A DNA stretch of 11,529 nt, taken from the NCBI GenBank assembly GCA_905067535.1, contig CAJHIR010000029.1, positions 1 to 11,529 on the forward strand. The letters are read 5' to 3'. Positions within the stretch are counted from its first letter, which is position 1. Each line of letters starts with the position of its first letter. A program made the position numbers and the translations under genes. The stretch is from Candidatus Argoarchaeum ethanivorans. GTDB taxonomy: Archaea > Halobacteriota > Methanosarcinia > Methanosarcinales > EX4572-44. Below, piece by piece: positions 1 to 5,961 of the stretch. The notes beneath the pieces were generated by a model. It worked only from the letters and a program-made list of their open reading frames with translations. It did not search any database and was not told where the DNA came from.

Positions 1-1
1 T

Positions 2-1060
2 TATTATTCTATTGGTAGGATTAATATTCTAAAAGCATCTGAAGCTAATGAGAATGAGATTAAGAAATATCTGGATACAGCGATTGAAAACTTTGACAAA
101 TCGATAAAAGAGCAATCAAAATATAATCCTGCACGTTTTTGCACTCTGTTTTATAAATCCTATTCCACAATTTTATTCAAACCTGAACAGACGGAGTCTG
201 AAGCTAAAAAATTCATCGCAGAAGCAAAGAAAGCATCTGAAGGATCAAAAAGTAAAGCTGAGTTATTGGAAGCCGTTGAAAATCTTGTATCAGCACTGAA
301 AGAAGCAGACCGATACACAACTCTTGATGAACGCCATAGAAACCTGAGAGTACATCAACAACACCTTGATAGAGTTGCCGAAATCATAGAGAAATACAAA
401 ACAAAAACGCCAATTGCAAGTATACTATTGGAGCGTGGAAGGTACAAAACGGAAGAGCGAATCAATACCCTAATTTTAGAAATACAGGAAAAAGCAAAGG
501 CGGCATGTGAAGAGGCAAGAGGAAAACCCACGGAAGAACTCGCATGTACTGTGAGTCAGGAGGTGAAGCAGTGGCAAATTGGCGATCCTGAGCAAATGAC
601 GCGAAACGTGGAAAATGTTATTTTCTCACTAAAAGCAAAAATACCACCAACCCCGGAAAATAAAGATATTCGCAACAAAATCGAAAAAATCGGGAATGAA
701 ACCGACCTAACAAAACAATATGAAATGTTACCTCTTCTCATTGCATTAATACCAACAACAAATATACAGAATACAGGCGATACCATAAACCTGCCACATG
801 CAACCGCTTCTGAAAAGAGTCAAATTATTGTAAAAGGTGATGAAAATAAAAATATTGATTCGCCAGTATCACCTGACAGCGAACCAGCTAAAAAATCACT
901 TATAGACCGAGTCAATGCGCCTGCCACGTTTGCTGCTTTCGTGGGTTTCGTGATCTCTGAAATTGGAACCTCCATTTACCCGGTAACCTACAACCACCTG
1001 ATCAGCGTGTTTGTTGCAGTGCTTGTGTTTGTGCTTGTTGCGGTTTTTAACAAGCGGTGA
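2..1060 (+). CDS. 5'-partial helical protein with two C-terminal membrane helices
   Basis: The frame is open from base 2 with no stop and no necessary start, so the gene begins outside the window; a TTG at 266 is only an internal codon. About 352 residues are visible. The first 90 or so look like helical, TPR-like repeats (an aromatic-rich YYSIGR stretch, then LDTAIENFDKSIKEQ). Long charged helices follow (roughly 90-250), then a polar, proline- and serine-containing linker (about 255-300). Two hydrophobic segments lie at about 309-328 and 333-349, and the protein ends FNKR. This suggests a soluble helical scaffold tethered by its tail to the membrane. I do not recognise the family and no catalytic motif is visible. 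TPR-like is an inference from helix spacing, not from a clean motif. Reading direction and length are sure; function is not. Confidence 0.7.
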   Translation, partial: YYSIGRINILKASEANENEIKKYLDTAIENFDKSIKEQSKYNPARFCTLFYKSYSTILFKPEQTESEAKKFIAEAKKASEGSKSKAELLEAVENLVSALKEADRYTTLDERHRNLRVHQQHLDRVAEIIEKYKTKTPIASILLERGRYKTEERINTLILEIQEKAKAACEEARGKPTEELACTVSQEVKQWQIGDPEQMTRNVENVIFSLKAKIPPTPENKDIRNKIEKIGNETDLTKQYEMLPLLIALIPTTNIQNTGDTINLPHATASEKSQIIVKGDENKNIDSPVSPDSEPAKKSLIDRVNAPATFAAFVGFVISEIGTSIYPVTYNHLISVFVAVLVFVLVAVFNKR

Positions 1061-1187
1061 CTGCTTCCTTATAGCCCGGCTGCAGAGTTTAGTAACCGCG
1101 CACGATGCAGCACATAATGCGGCAATCCCATTTTTATGGAAAGACTTTTTAATATCAAAAATATACTTATTAAAAGGTTCCGATAAA

Positions 1188-1262
1188 ATGAAATTTAAAG
1201 TTGTTATGACCGGAGTTTATAAGATATCGCAAAAACGAGCCGCACGGCTACGAAAGTTGTAG
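1188..1262 (+). CDS. Doubtful 24-residue basic micro-ORF
   Basis: This ATG ORF encodes 24 residues with a basic tail (SQKRAARLRKL). A TATA-like AAATATACTT lies about 25 bases before the ATG, which would place a leaderless transcript start at or near the start codon. A weak AAGG also lies about ten bases upstream. Nothing identifies a function, and ORFs this short arise by chance. It is also the tail of a longer out-of-frame reading overlapping the previous gene. Listed only because the promoter spacing is suggestive. Confidence 0.15.
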   Translation: MKFKVVMTGVYKISQKRAARLRKL

Positions 1263-1265
1263 GGT

Positions 1266-1367
1266 CTAACGAAAAGTTAATTTGACTGGTTCATCTTTGA
1301 GACCATCCATGCCTTCTTTCCTGAAGATGCCATGATTCGCCAGAAGGATTTTACGTTTCTTTGAAAC
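1266..1367 (-). pseudogene. Possible gene remnant just beyond the unknown gene
   Basis: On the minus strand a 33-codon stop-to-stop reading gives protein-like sequence containing KRKILLANHGIFRKEG and ending LKDEPVKLTFR. No usable start codon opens it; the first in-frame ATG is at its residue 20. It begins about six bases past the stop of the unknown gene, in another frame. It could be a decayed gene 3' end or chance. I do not recognise the family. Confidence 0.15.
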
Positions 1368-1372
1368 TTAGG

Positions 1373-1915
1373 TTAGATTGTGTCGTCATCTAAATGTTTC
1401 ATAGTTTCATCAATAAAATCTTTCACTTCAGATGATGTTTCTAATTTTTTTGTGTTGTTAGTTGAAGACCTGATTGCTTTAATTGAGTCTAAGTATATCT
1501 TTGATACACTCGCTGCAACTCTTTCGCCATCTTCATGTGTTATTTTCCCCTCACCAATTCGTCCAATCAGATCATTCATGGATTTGCTAAAACTATTACG
1601 TAAAGTTCTTTCATAAACTAAAGATGACAGATGTGAACGTACTACAGACAGAAAGTTATTAGGTAAGATTTTTAGAATAATTGCAGCTAAAACTAAAGCT
1701 TCGGGGCTAACAGAGACTTCATAGTGTGGAATTCTGGCTCGTGTTTCGCGCAGCAGGTCATCGATTGAAACCTCCGGTTGATCTAATATATTTTGAATTT
1801 CATTTTTCGCAATGAATAATTCTAAAGGAAGTAAAGTTGAGTGGTTATTCAGTATCTCAGAAAACTTCTGGTTACATTCTTCTGCATTTTTTGAATCAGT
1901 AACTGCGTACTTCAT
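1373..1915 (-). CDS. Unrecognised acidic helical protein (main part, 180 residues)
   Basis: A soluble, mostly helical protein of 180 residues with an acidic end (HLDDDTI) and no membrane segment or signal peptide. One hydrophobic helix is near residues 71-85 (PEALVLAAIILKILP). No domain or catalytic motif is recognisable. The annotated ATG has no Shine-Dalgarno sequence. The frame stays open upstream as far as an alternating A/T tract at 1952-1965. A short ORF with its own promoter and ribosome site (1948-2088) enters that tract in another frame. Removing one two-base unit there would join the two into a 237-residue protein. This part is therefore probably the C-terminal three quarters of a longer gene, unless translation starts internally. 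Function unknown. Confidence 0.55.
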   Translation of the reverse strand: MKYAVTDSKNAEECNQKFSEILNNHSTLLPLELFIAKNEIQNILDQPEVSIDDLLRETRARIPHYEVSVSPEALVLAAIILKILPNNFLSVVRSHLSSLVYERTLRNSFSKSMNDLIGRIGEGKITHEDGERVAASVSKIYLDSIKAIRSSTNNTKKLETSSEVKDFIDETMKHLDDDTI

Positions 1916-1947
1916 TTCGTTATAAATCGATGAAATTATACCTACGT

Positions 1948-2088
1948 CTAAGAATATATATATTCAGAATGTTTTATTCCAAGTTTGTATATTGACTTTT
2001 GTGTAGCTATAATTAGTTTAATTGGCAAACCAGTCAATTCACTTATCTTTTCGGGACCTTGTTTTTCTATCTGACTTGCATCCTTCAT
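1948..2088 (-). CDS. 46-codon ORF, probable N-terminal part of the split unknown gene
   Basis: Forty-six residues, beginning MKDASQIEKQ and containing ISELTGLPIKLIIATQKSIY. The start is well supported: GAGG lies nine bases before the ATG, and a TATA-like TTTTATATGA lies about 38 bases before it, giving a short leader. An in-frame TAA lies upstream, with a TTG at 2103 as the only alternative start. It ends at TAG 1948-1950, directly after an alternating A/T tract. Losing one two-base unit of that tract continues the frame through YIFLDVGIISSIYNE into the 180-residue ORF. Read alone it resembles no family I know. The likeliest meaning is the true start of the downstream gene, interrupted by a tract-length change, a programmed shift or a sequencing error. 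Confidence 0.45.
   Translation of the reverse strand: MKDASQIEKQGPEKISELTGLPIKLIIATQKSIYKLGIKHSEYIYS
1952..1965. repeat. Alternating A/T tract at the frame break, a 14-bp perfect palindrome
   Basis: GAATATATATATTC is its own reverse complement and contains a 10-nt alternating A/T run, prone to replication slippage. It lies where the 46-codon ORF ends and the frame of the 180-residue ORF becomes open. It could instead serve as a TATA box for the shorter ORF: it lies about 40 bases before that ATG. Confidence 0.5.
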
Positions 2089-2117
2089 ACGAAGTGTCCT
2101 CAATTACAGGTAGTTCC

Positions 2118-2130
2118 AAATCATATAAAA
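2118..2130 (-). promoter_or_regulatory. Probable promoter of the split unknown gene
   Basis: On the minus strand CTTTTATATGA resembles an archaeal TATA box. A start about 25 bases downstream (near 2100) gives a leader of about 12 bases carrying GAGG before the ATG at 2088. It lies just past the acs terminator hairpin, as expected for a new transcription unit. Confidence 0.4.
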
Positions 2131-2138
2131 GAGTTGTG

Positions 2139-2157
2139 TTGGGGTTTTTGTCCCCAA
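2139..2157 (-). terminator. Hairpin just past acs
   Basis: Minus-strand reading TTGGGG, a 7-nt loop, then CCCCAA, starting four bases after the acs stop codon. The 6-bp stem is perfect and GC-rich. No strong T tract follows at once (TTTTATA comes about ten bases later), so it may be a processing or stabilising hairpin rather than a classic terminator. Confidence 0.45.
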
Positions 2158-2160
2158 TCT

Positions 2161-4125
2161 TTATTTTTCTCTTCCTGCTATGAGCACATCCACGACACCC
2201 GGATCTGCCAAGGTGCTTGTATCACCAACATCTTTCACATCACCGGCAGCTATTTTCTTGAGTATGCGTCTCATGATTTTGCCGCTTCGTGTTTTTGGCA
2301 GACCATCTGCAAACTGGAGCACATCTGGCTTAGCTATGGGGCCAATCTCTTTTCGTACATGCTTTAATAATTCGTTTTTGAGTTCGTCGCCAGGTTCTCT
2401 GCCTGTCTTTAAAATAACAAATGCATAGATACCCTCCCCCTTGATATTATGCGGAAATCCTACTACTGCGGACTCTGCTACTGTTTCATGCGAGTCAAGT
2501 GAGCTTTCGATTTCTGCTGTGCCCATCCTATGTCCTGACACATTGATTACATCATCAACTCTGCCCATCAGCCAGTAGTAGCCGTCGCTATCTTTACGGG
2601 CGCCATCCCCGGTGACGTAAAGTCCTGGGAATTTGGTGAAATAGGTTTTCTTGAATCGTTCGTGATGCCCGTACACTGTCCTCATCAGCCCTGGCCACGG
2701 TTTTTTAATCACAAGATATCCACCCTCGTTTACATCAGCAACGCTGCCATCTTCCCGGAGAATCACTGGCTCAATGCCTGGATAGGGCAGCGTGGCTGAG
2801 CCTGGTTTTGTAGGTACTGCACCAGGCAGTGGTGTAATCAGTATGCCGCCGGTTTCTGTCTGCCACCACGTGTCTACGATCGGGCATTTGCCTTTTCCGA
2901 TAATGTTGTAGTACCACATCCATGCTTCCGGGTTTATTGGTTCGCCAACGCTTCCAAGCACTCGAAGGCTTGACAGGTCTCTTCCAAGTGGCCACTTGTC
3001 ACCATCTTTCATCATCGCTCTGATGGCTGTTGGTGCAGTGTAAAGTGTATTAACTTTATATTTTTCCACAATTGCCCAGAATCGATCAGGTTCTGGATAA
3101 TTGGGTACGCCCTCGAACATGAGACTTGTAGCGCCAGCGCTCAGTGGGCCATACACAATATAACTGTGCCCGGTGACCCATCCAATGTCTGCTGTGCACC
3201 AAAACGTGTCCTCATCCTTGTAGTCAAAAACCCATTTGAATGTCTGGGTCACATAGAGCAGGTAGCCTCCTGTCGTATTAAGCACTCCTTTTGGCTTGCC
3301 TGTACTCCCGCTTGTATATAGAATAAACAGTGGGTCTTCTGCATCCATCTGTTCCGGTTCGCATACTGCTGGAGAGTCCTGCATGAGTTCATGCCACCAG
3401 TAGTCACGCCCCTCCACCATATTGATGCTGCTTCCCGTTCTATTTACTACGATTACGTGCTCGATACAATCACATTGAGTTACCGCCTCATCAGCATTTG
3501 CTTTCAGTGGTATCGTTTTGCCTGATCTGAAACTGCCATCTGAGGTGATAAGAAGTTTGCATCCAGGTCCAAGAATTCTATCACGCAATGCATCTGCACT
3601 AAATCCACCGAATACTACACTGTGGATAGCTCCAATGCGTGTGCATGCAAGCATTGCTATCGGAAGTTCCGGTATCATTGGTAGATAGATCGATACCCGG
3701 TCGCCTTTTGTAACTCCCTGGCTTTTTAGTACATTTGCGAACTTGCAAACTTCGTGATGAAGCTGCTGATAGGTATAAACTTTTGAGTCGCCATGCTCGC
3801 CTTCAAAAATGATTGCAGCCTTATTTTTTCTCCAGCTTTTAAGGTGTCTGTCAAGGCAGTTGTACGATGCATTAAGTTTTCCTCCTGCAAACCATGTATG
3901 CTTCACATTTTCAGAATCCCATGTATGGACAGTATCCCATTTTTTGAACCAGTCGAGGTACTCTTCTGCTTTCTCTGCCCAAAAAGCCGATGGGTCGGCA
4001 ATGGATTCATTGTAGATTTTCTTGTATTCTTCAAGAGTCTTTATATACGCTTTTGCACTGAACCCTTCTGGCGGTTCGAATTTGCGTATCTCTCCTATAA
4101 CAGACGTGATGCTTGTTTCATCCAT
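2161..4125 (-). CDS. acs: Acetyl-CoA synthetase, AMP-forming
   Basis: Converts acetate, ATP and CoA to acetyl-CoA, AMP and pyrophosphate through an acetyl-adenylate, in the cytoplasm. Numbered from the ATG at 4125 (654 residues, normal for Acs): ACS N-terminal region about 20-80; P-loop-like [12 protein letters not shown] 270-281; acetate pocket and adenylate motif [10 protein letters not shown] 418-427, whose second Trp (421) restricts the enzyme to acetate-sized acids; [10 protein letters not shown] from about 503 with Asp507; hinge and C-terminal lid [16 protein letters not shown] from 520; PKTRSGK with catalytic Lys616, the residue acetylated for control in bacterial Acs. All key residues are present. 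The frame also opens from a GTG at 4173 (16 more residues), but family N-termini begin near the FEPP segment, so the ATG is preferred. It is a single gene with its own promoter and a downstream hairpin. In an anaerobic archaeon it could serve acetate assimilation or the acetyl-CoA pool; which is not visible here. Confidence 0.96.
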   Translation of the reverse strand: MDETSITSVIGEIRKFEPPEGFSAKAYIKTLEEYKKIYNESIADPSAFWAEKAEEYLDWFKKWDTVHTWDSENVKHTWFAGGKLNASYNCLDRHLKSWRKNKAAIIFEGEHGDSKVYTYQQLHHEVCKFANVLKSQGVTKGDRVSIYLPMIPELPIAMLACTRIGAIHSVVFGGFSADALRDRILGPGCKLLITSDGSFRSGKTIPLKANADEAVTQCDCIEHVIVVNRTGSSINMVEGRDYWWHELMQDSPAVCEPEQMDAEDPLFILYTSGSTGKPKGVLNTTGGYLLYVTQTFKWVFDYKDEDTFWCTADIGWVTGHSYIVYGPLSAGATSLMFEGVPNYPEPDRFWAIVEKYKVNTLYTAPTAIRAMMKDGDKWPLGRDLSSLRVLGSVGEPINPEAWMWYYNIIGKGKCPIVDTWWQTETGGILITPLPGAVPTKPGSATLPYPGIEPVILREDGSVADVNEGGYLVIKKPWPGLMRTVYGHHERFKKTYFTKFPGLYVTGDGARKDSDGYYWLMGRVDDVINVSGHRMGTAEIESSLDSHETVAESAVVGFPHNIKGEGIYAFVILKTGREPGDELKNELLKHVRKEIGPIAKPDVLQFADGLPKTRSGKIMRRILKKIAAGDVKDVGDTSTLADPGVVDVLIAGREK

Positions 4126-4206
4126 TTTATCATCCGTATAAATTGTTTTAAACAGAATATCTGATGTAAACACATCCAGATTCTGACGGCACTAAAAGCA
4201 TCCATT

Positions 4207-4217
4207 ACTTATATACT
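4207..4217 (-). promoter_or_regulatory. TATA-like box of acs
   Basis: Minus-strand AGTATATAAGT. Transcription about 25 bases further on (near 4186) would give a leader of about 60 bases to the ATG at 4125, or about 13 bases to the alternative GTG at 4173. The preceding bases are not a strong BRE. Confidence 0.4.
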
Positions 4218-4235
4218 TGCCTGCCGTGCATGAGT

Positions 4236-4244
4236 AAAAAAAAA
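4236..4244 (-). terminator. Poly-T terminator of rps3ae
   Basis: Nine consecutive T on the minus strand begin ten bases after the rps3ae stop codon. Hairpin-free T tracts are the usual archaeal transcription terminators. It separates rps3ae from the acs promoter immediately beyond. Confidence 0.6.
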
Positions 4245-4253
4245 TGTTGTTCT

Positions 4254-4841
4254 TTAAGATGCGGCTGCCTCTCTCTTGACTTCAGTTTTTCTAATCTCCA
4301 CTCTTCGCAGCGGGTATATTTTTTTCGTCTCTTTGTAGATTATTGAGGATAGCTTTCCATTAAAAGCCTCTTCCATGAATTGATTAAAGTTAAGATTCTT
4401 TGCGCGGTCAGTGATGATGTGATTCATCTGTTTTCGCATTCCCTCTATCTGTACCAAATGCGCTCTTTTGAGTGTGAAACATGTAGGTTTCACCCTGATT
4501 TTATACCCATCGCTTGTTGTCACATCTATGTTTGAATCAATAGCAGAGCTTCGTCTTTTTACAAGAGAGCGAAGGTAATCCTGTGTTAGTTGATGTCCCA
4601 TGAATTTGGTGTGGGCAGAGTCTCCAGCGAGCCTTGAGATTTTAAGTTTTAATTTGATGTTCTGTTTTGAAAAATCTCTTGTCACATCTCCAAGTGTTGT
4701 CTCGATAACTCTTCCTATAAGATTGTCTGGATTGCTTGTTATGGTTTTGCCCACGTTAACTGTTCCAAGTATTTCAGGTGACAGTACCGAGTACCAGTTT
4801 TTTGATTTCCAATTATCAGTCTTTCTTGTTGGTTTAGCCAA
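4254..4841 (-). CDS. rps3ae: Ribosomal protein S3Ae (eS1)
   Basis: A small-subunit ribosomal protein found in archaea and eukaryotes and absent from bacteria; it sits near the mRNA exit and platform region of the 30S subunit. The 195 residues match the normal archaeal length. Family features are the basic start (KPTRKTDNWKSKNWYSVLSP), the GRVIETTLGDVTRDF segment, and LKLKISRLAGDSAHTKFMGHQLTQDYLRS later. A conserved middle region contains VKPTCFTLKRA, and the tail PLRRVEIRKTEVKRE is basic. The start is a TTG, decided by a perfect GGAGG seven bases upstream and by the family N-terminus; no ATG fits. It is transcribed away from radB from a shared 80-base intergenic region and ends at a T-tract terminator, so it seems monocistronic. 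Confidence 0.97.
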   Translation of the reverse strand: MAKPTRKTDNWKSKNWYSVLSPEILGTVNVGKTITSNPDNLIGRVIETTLGDVTRDFSKQNIKLKLKISRLAGDSAHTKFMGHQLTQDYLRSLVKRRSSAIDSNIDVTTSDGYKIRVKPTCFTLKRAHLVQIEGMRKQMNHIITDRAKNLNFNQFMEEAFNGKLSSIIYKETKKIYPLRRVEIRKTEVKREAAAS

Positions 4842-4847
4842 TTTTTT

Positions 4848-4852
4848 TCCTC
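4848..4852 (-). promoter_or_regulatory. Ribosome binding site that fixes the TTG start of rps3ae
   Basis: Minus-strand GGAGG is followed by a run of seven A and then TTG. This is full complementarity to the archaeal 16S rRNA 3' end at good spacing, so the non-ATG start is convincing. Confidence 0.75.
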
Positions 4853-4877
4853 CGAAATATATGACCTGAATGTATTC

Positions 4878-4891
4878 GTTATATATTTAAC
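4878..4891. promoter_or_regulatory. Quasi-palindromic TATA region shared by rps3ae and radB
   Basis: GTTATATATTTAAC reads almost the same on both strands. It lies 37 bases before the rps3ae TTG and 31 before the radB GTG. On the minus strand, AAAGG precedes TTAAATATATAAC, resembling BRE plus TATA. On the plus strand a start about 25 bases on gives a radB leader of about ten bases or fewer, matching the lack of a Shine-Dalgarno there. A single two-way box is an inference; two overlapping boxes are possible. Confidence 0.4.
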
Positions 4892-4921
4892 CTTTGGGAC
4901 GTTAATATTAATTAAAGTCGG

Positions 4922-5608
4922 GTGATTATCATTCAGGGCAACCATAATATAAAACTTCTCTCTGGCTGCACACCACTTGATGAACTTGTTGGCGGCGGTT
5001 TTGAAGCTGGCATTGTAACACAGGTGTATGGTGAAGCTGGCAGTGGCAAAACAAATCTTGCGATTCAATTATCTGTAGCCTGCACTGTGCAGGATAAAAA
5101 AATCATATTTATCGATACAGAGGGGTTTTCACCAGAACGCTTCAAGCAGATCGCAGGCGAGGACGCAGAAGAGATTGCAAAGAGCATCATCATCTACGAG
5201 CCTTCTGATTTTACAAGTCAGCATAGTGCTGTTAGTGACTGCGAGAGAATAATGAGCAAAGATATTGGCCTTATAGTGTTTGATTCACCGATCATGTTTT
5301 ATCGTGCAAGCCTCGAGGATAGTAATAACATGATTTTTCGAAGACAGCTAACCAGCCAGCTGTCCATTCTTCACAGTCTTGCACGCAGATACAAAATAAC
5401 TGTGCTGATAACCAATCAAGTCTACACTGACATCGATTCTAATTCAATGATGCCACTCGGTGGAAATCCTTTTGCTCATATATCAAAAACCATCATTCAA
5501 CTCGAAAAGATCAGGCCACAGCGAAGACGTGCCATACTCCAAAAGCACCGCTTTCGTCCCGAAGGCGTTTCCTGTGAATTTACAATCACACAGACAGGGT
5601 TAAGATGA
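4922..5608 (+). CDS. radB: DNA repair and recombination protein RadB
   Basis: A RecA/RadA-family ATPase paralogue of Euryarchaeota, thought to assist RadA-driven strand exchange and repair. The 228 residues are typical of RadB: the RecA core without the RadA N-terminal helix-hairpin-helix domain. Visible are SGCTPLDELVGGGFEAG (14-30), Walker A GEAGSGKT (37-44), a FIDTEG motif (63-68), Walker B LIVFD (117-121), TNQVYTD (164-170), a PLGG loop (178-181), and a basic stretch RPQRRR then QKHRFRPEG near the end. The start is GTG with no Shine-Dalgarno in the preceding AT-rich sequence. A nearby TATA makes a short-leader or leaderless transcript likely. It converges on argS, with the repeat array between the two stops. 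Identity is very likely; the start could shift by a few codons, but no other start keeps the family N-terminus. Confidence 0.95.
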   Translation: MIIIQGNHNIKLLSGCTPLDELVGGGFEAGIVTQVYGEAGSGKTNLAIQLSVACTVQDKKIIFIDTEGFSPERFKQIAGEDAEEIAKSIIIYEPSDFTSQHSAVSDCERIMSKDIGLIVFDSPIMFYRASLEDSNNMIFRRQLTSQLSILHSLARRYKITVLITNQVYTDIDSNSMMPLGGNPFAHISKTIIQLEKIRPQRRRAILQKHRFRPEGVSCEFTITQTGLR

Positions 5609-5677
5609 GAACTGCCATCCAAAGAGTATCCGGATGCCTGGTACATTTCTACACACTGAGTATATAGTGATGTTACC
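5609..5677. other. radB 3' flank with a degenerate argS-tail-like segment
   Basis: Right after the radB stop, ACTGCCATCCAAAGAGTATC (5611-5630) aligns with the argS 3' end at 5979-5998 with about two single-base gaps, in the same orientation as the repeat array. TACATTTCT (5642-5650) resembles the CACATTTCT of the repeats. It may be an older, decayed repeat unit. Confidence 0.3.
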
Positions 5678-5718
5678 TTTCTTCCGGTGCTGCCATTCCA
5701 AGAAGGCAACTCGTGACT

Positions 5719-5740
5719 CTTGATTGCGCTAGCAATCAAG
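5719..5740. repeat. Hairpin of repeat unit 1
   Basis: Stem CTTGATTGC, loop GCTA, stem GCAATCAAG: nine perfect pairs. GTGAC at 5713-5717 can also pair with GTCAC at 5746-5750, lengthening the stem across an internal loop containing TGCAG. Identical hairpins follow at 5793-5814 and 5867-5888. Confidence 0.85.
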
Positions 5741-5933
5741 TGCAGGTCACATTTCTTCCGGTACTGCCATTCCAAGAAGGCAACTCGTGACTCTTGATTG
5801 CGCTAGCAATCAAGTGCAGGTCACATTTCTTCCGGTACTGCCATTCCAAGAAGGCAACTCGTGACTCTTGATTGCGCTAGCAATCAAGTGCAGGTCACAT
5901 TTCTTCCGGTACTGCCATTCCAAGAAGGCAACT

Positions 5934-5955
5934 CTTGATTGCGATAGCAATCAAG
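5934..5955. repeat. Hairpin of repeat unit 4, just past the argS stop
   Basis: The same 9-bp stem as the other units, but loop GATA instead of GCTA, and without the outer GTGAC/GTCAC pairing because of the 7-base deletion. On the minus strand it starts seven bases after the argS stop codon, so it may act in argS 3'-end formation or stability. Confidence 0.75.
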
Positions 5956-5961
5956 TGCAGG

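Larger units (their letters stand above)
1061..1372. other. Gene-poor spacer
   Basis: About 310 bases between the membrane-tailed protein and the convergent unknown gene. I see no confident gene. It holds an A/T-rich, promoter-like stretch (about 1141-1175) leading to a 24-codon ORF at 1188-1262. On the minus strand a 33-codon stop-to-stop stretch (1266-1367) reads like coding sequence but has no start. No clear terminator or RNA gene was seen. Confidence 0.5.

Noticed and set aside
1011..1262. 83-codon plus-strand ORF overlapping the end of the first gene
   Set aside because: Mostly an out-of-frame reading of that gene's membrane helices followed by spacer; only its last 24 codons are even weakly supported.
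2059..2428. Plus-strand ORFs opposite the acs 3' end
   Set aside because: Antisense shadows of the strongly conserved acs frame, with no promoter or ribosome site.
4126..4173. GTG start at 4173 for acs (16 extra residues)
   Set aside because: The extra residues do not resemble Acs N-termini; the ATG at 4125 fits better. Kept only as an alternative because the TATA position would suit a short leader.
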